DNA of 64,000 bases. It comes from Proteobacteria bacterium UBA2363. GTDB lineage: Bacteria > Pseudomonadota > Gammaproteobacteria > Xanthomonadales > UBA2363. This document shows positions 63,901 to 64,000 of the stretch, one piece after another. Each line of letters opens with the position of its first letter. Position 1 is the first letter of the stretch. A program made the translations under genes and the position numbers. The stretch covers positions 29,513 to 93,512 of the forward strand of contig DDTN01000051.1 of the NCBI GenBank assembly GCA_002344355.1. The letters run 5' to 3'. The notes beneath the pieces were generated by a model. It was given only the letters and a program-made list of their open reading frames with translations. It was not told the DNA's origin and did not search any database.

Positions 63901-64000
63901 CAGGACACCAGCGTCATCGCTGGCTTCGACGTCGCGACCTACACCGTCGCCGGCCAGGTCGGCGGCCTGGCCGGCGGCGGCCTGGTGCTGCAGAACAACG
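60985..64000 (+). CDS. Giant exported kelch-like repeat protein (3' truncated)
   Basis: The frame is open from ATG 60985 (GGAG 6 nt upstream) to the window edge, giving 1005 residues without a stop. The N-terminus has a hydrophobic stretch ending LLGC (Cys31), so a signal peptide or lipobox. At about residues 162-902 there are some 14 repeats of about 54 residues (ALAVSGDDLYVGGxF..ANVG..V.AN.IARxD..TG.WSALG), kelch-like and probably one or two propellers. Residues about 903-983 resemble an InlB B-repeat-like domain (CPGACSARFQW, GWSGGGCSGTAPC). The last 20 residues (YTVAGQVGGLAGGGLVLQN) begin a repeat type I recall from Lysobacterales surface proteins. Function unknown, likely adhesion. Confidence 0.85.
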   Translation, partial: MKDATSLDATRASGGLAPRMLLVAVLTLLGCARPGLVAAVASETGALPTRTPAGEPARIAARWSALLRRPDGEAAGDPHDPRVVPAQARTPDAVQAGSGRGLAGVLDGHGRLVLPEDFHGSLDPAGYDMVLGEDGAPRFLPKGGAGDPDSRWEDRFYLGSGCDGAVYALAVGPSGELYLGGQFGSCGGVAANRVVRFDPSDGTWSPLGSAEGNGVDNIVYALAISGDALFVGGVFLHANVGAAAVGANRIARFDTSTGTWSSLGANGGNGVSGAVRALAPSANSLYVGGSFVEANVGGALVPARGIARVDPDAGTWSAVGSAGGNGVSSDVYTLALSGSVLFVGGAFSQANIGGPSIAANNVARVDLATGIWSALGTGGGNGVDGLVTAMAVSGDDLYVGGFFSTANTGGVPAFVRQLARWSTDGWSGLGGGGPAGGYVSVQALLVLPDGLYVAGSFTEVGAGPAVPASNIARWNNGIWTALGSGGGNGTSDLVLALAATGEELYAAGSFALVNVGAPLVANNIGRWRDAAWSSLGVEGAGVNGSVSALAVSGPYLYVGGYFTTAGGIAANRIARFDTSTGAWSALGSNGGNGVSGGVRALALSGNSLFVGGEFHQANVGAPVPAISIARLDLVTGVWTPLGHDGGNGTTGSVHALAVAGDDLYVGGSFGHVNNGAVIPAFRVARWRNGTWSALGHAGGNGLNNTVHALAVSGEDLYIGGAFSQANVGAPVPANGIVRWNIATETWAPLGTGSNGVSGRVRALAVSEGDLYVGGEFVFVHDGASAIEANGIARWSNQTWSALGSGAGRGVNGGVWAVAATPGEVFVGGFFTEANTGAGVPARGVARWNGSKWSGLGRGVTSITPSSTAAQALARVDADSLHAGGQFNFAGGRPAGYIGGYTTRGVLSATVVGQGMGQVVSVPAGLDCPGACSARFQWDQPVNLTASAHPGSAFGGWSGGGCSGTAPCVLEFGQDTSVIAGFDVATYTVAGQVGGLAGGGLVLQNN

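Overview
The window is about 64 kb of very GC-rich (clearly above 70%), densely coding chromosomal DNA. Gene content and order fit a gammaproteobacterium of the Lysobacterales (Xanthomonadales): phenylalanine hydroxylase divergent from an Lrp regulator; engB next to cytochrome c4, a DsbA and a second DsbA-like protein; slt followed by an NDUFA9-like dehydrogenase and cca; and secreted proteins ending in an IFxxGFE-like tag. This placement is inference from content. I found no rRNA, tRNA, CRISPR array, phage or transposase gene. No gene-free gap exceeds about 280 bp.

Layout. 1-12.9 kb: a truncated exported protein, a DUF502 membrane protein, the first copy of a dispersed hairpin repeat, glsB, fbp, a thioesterase, phhA/lrp, a CSLREA-type beta-helix protein, an HNH nuclease, a lipocalin, an exported protein with a C-terminal anchor, a rhomboid protease and an AsmA-like protein. 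12.9-19.4 kb: a peptidase cluster (creatininase family, secreted Tricorn-like protease, divergent DUF885 metallopeptidase). 19.4-22.7 kb: an operon of a DJ-1-like exported protein, response regulator and histidine kinase. 22.8-27.2 kb: isocitrate dehydrogenase, the second repeat copy, IDH kinase/phosphatase (aceK), then an exported methyltransferase. 27.2-33.4 kb: a small membrane protein, rluE-like synthase with a probable CTG start, ArsC-like protein, a methyltransferase, a DUF3060 protein, a DMT transporter coupled to apt, and a secreted propeller-like protein with a C-terminal anchor. 33.5-43.8 kb: engB, cytochrome c4, dsbA, nuclease, DsbA-like lipoprotein, TauE, slt, NDUFA9-like, cca, flavoprotein. 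44-52.6 kb: two putative 2OG-Fe(II) oxygenases around an orphan ParA, sixA, a phospholipase-D lipoprotein and a DPP-IV-type peptidase.

The most distinctive region is 52.6-64 kb. Two giant exported repeat proteins, a delta-60 repeat protein of about 1583 residues and a kelch-like protein that runs off the window, flank an operon of three LuxR-type regulators. An 18-bp near-palindrome lies between the regulators and the kelch-like gene. A 14/18 match to it lies upstream of the delta-60 gene. In both places exactly 21 nt separate the site from a similar -10-like hexamer. I read this as a small regulon in which the local regulators control large surface or secreted proteins, and propose it as the candidate undescribed system.

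Elsewhere the genes are mostly core metabolism and envelope maintenance. Short overlaps (ATGA or similar) show several translationally coupled operons: DJ-1/RR/HK, DMT/apt, dsbA/nuclease/dsbA2, slt/NDUFA9/cca and the LuxR pair.
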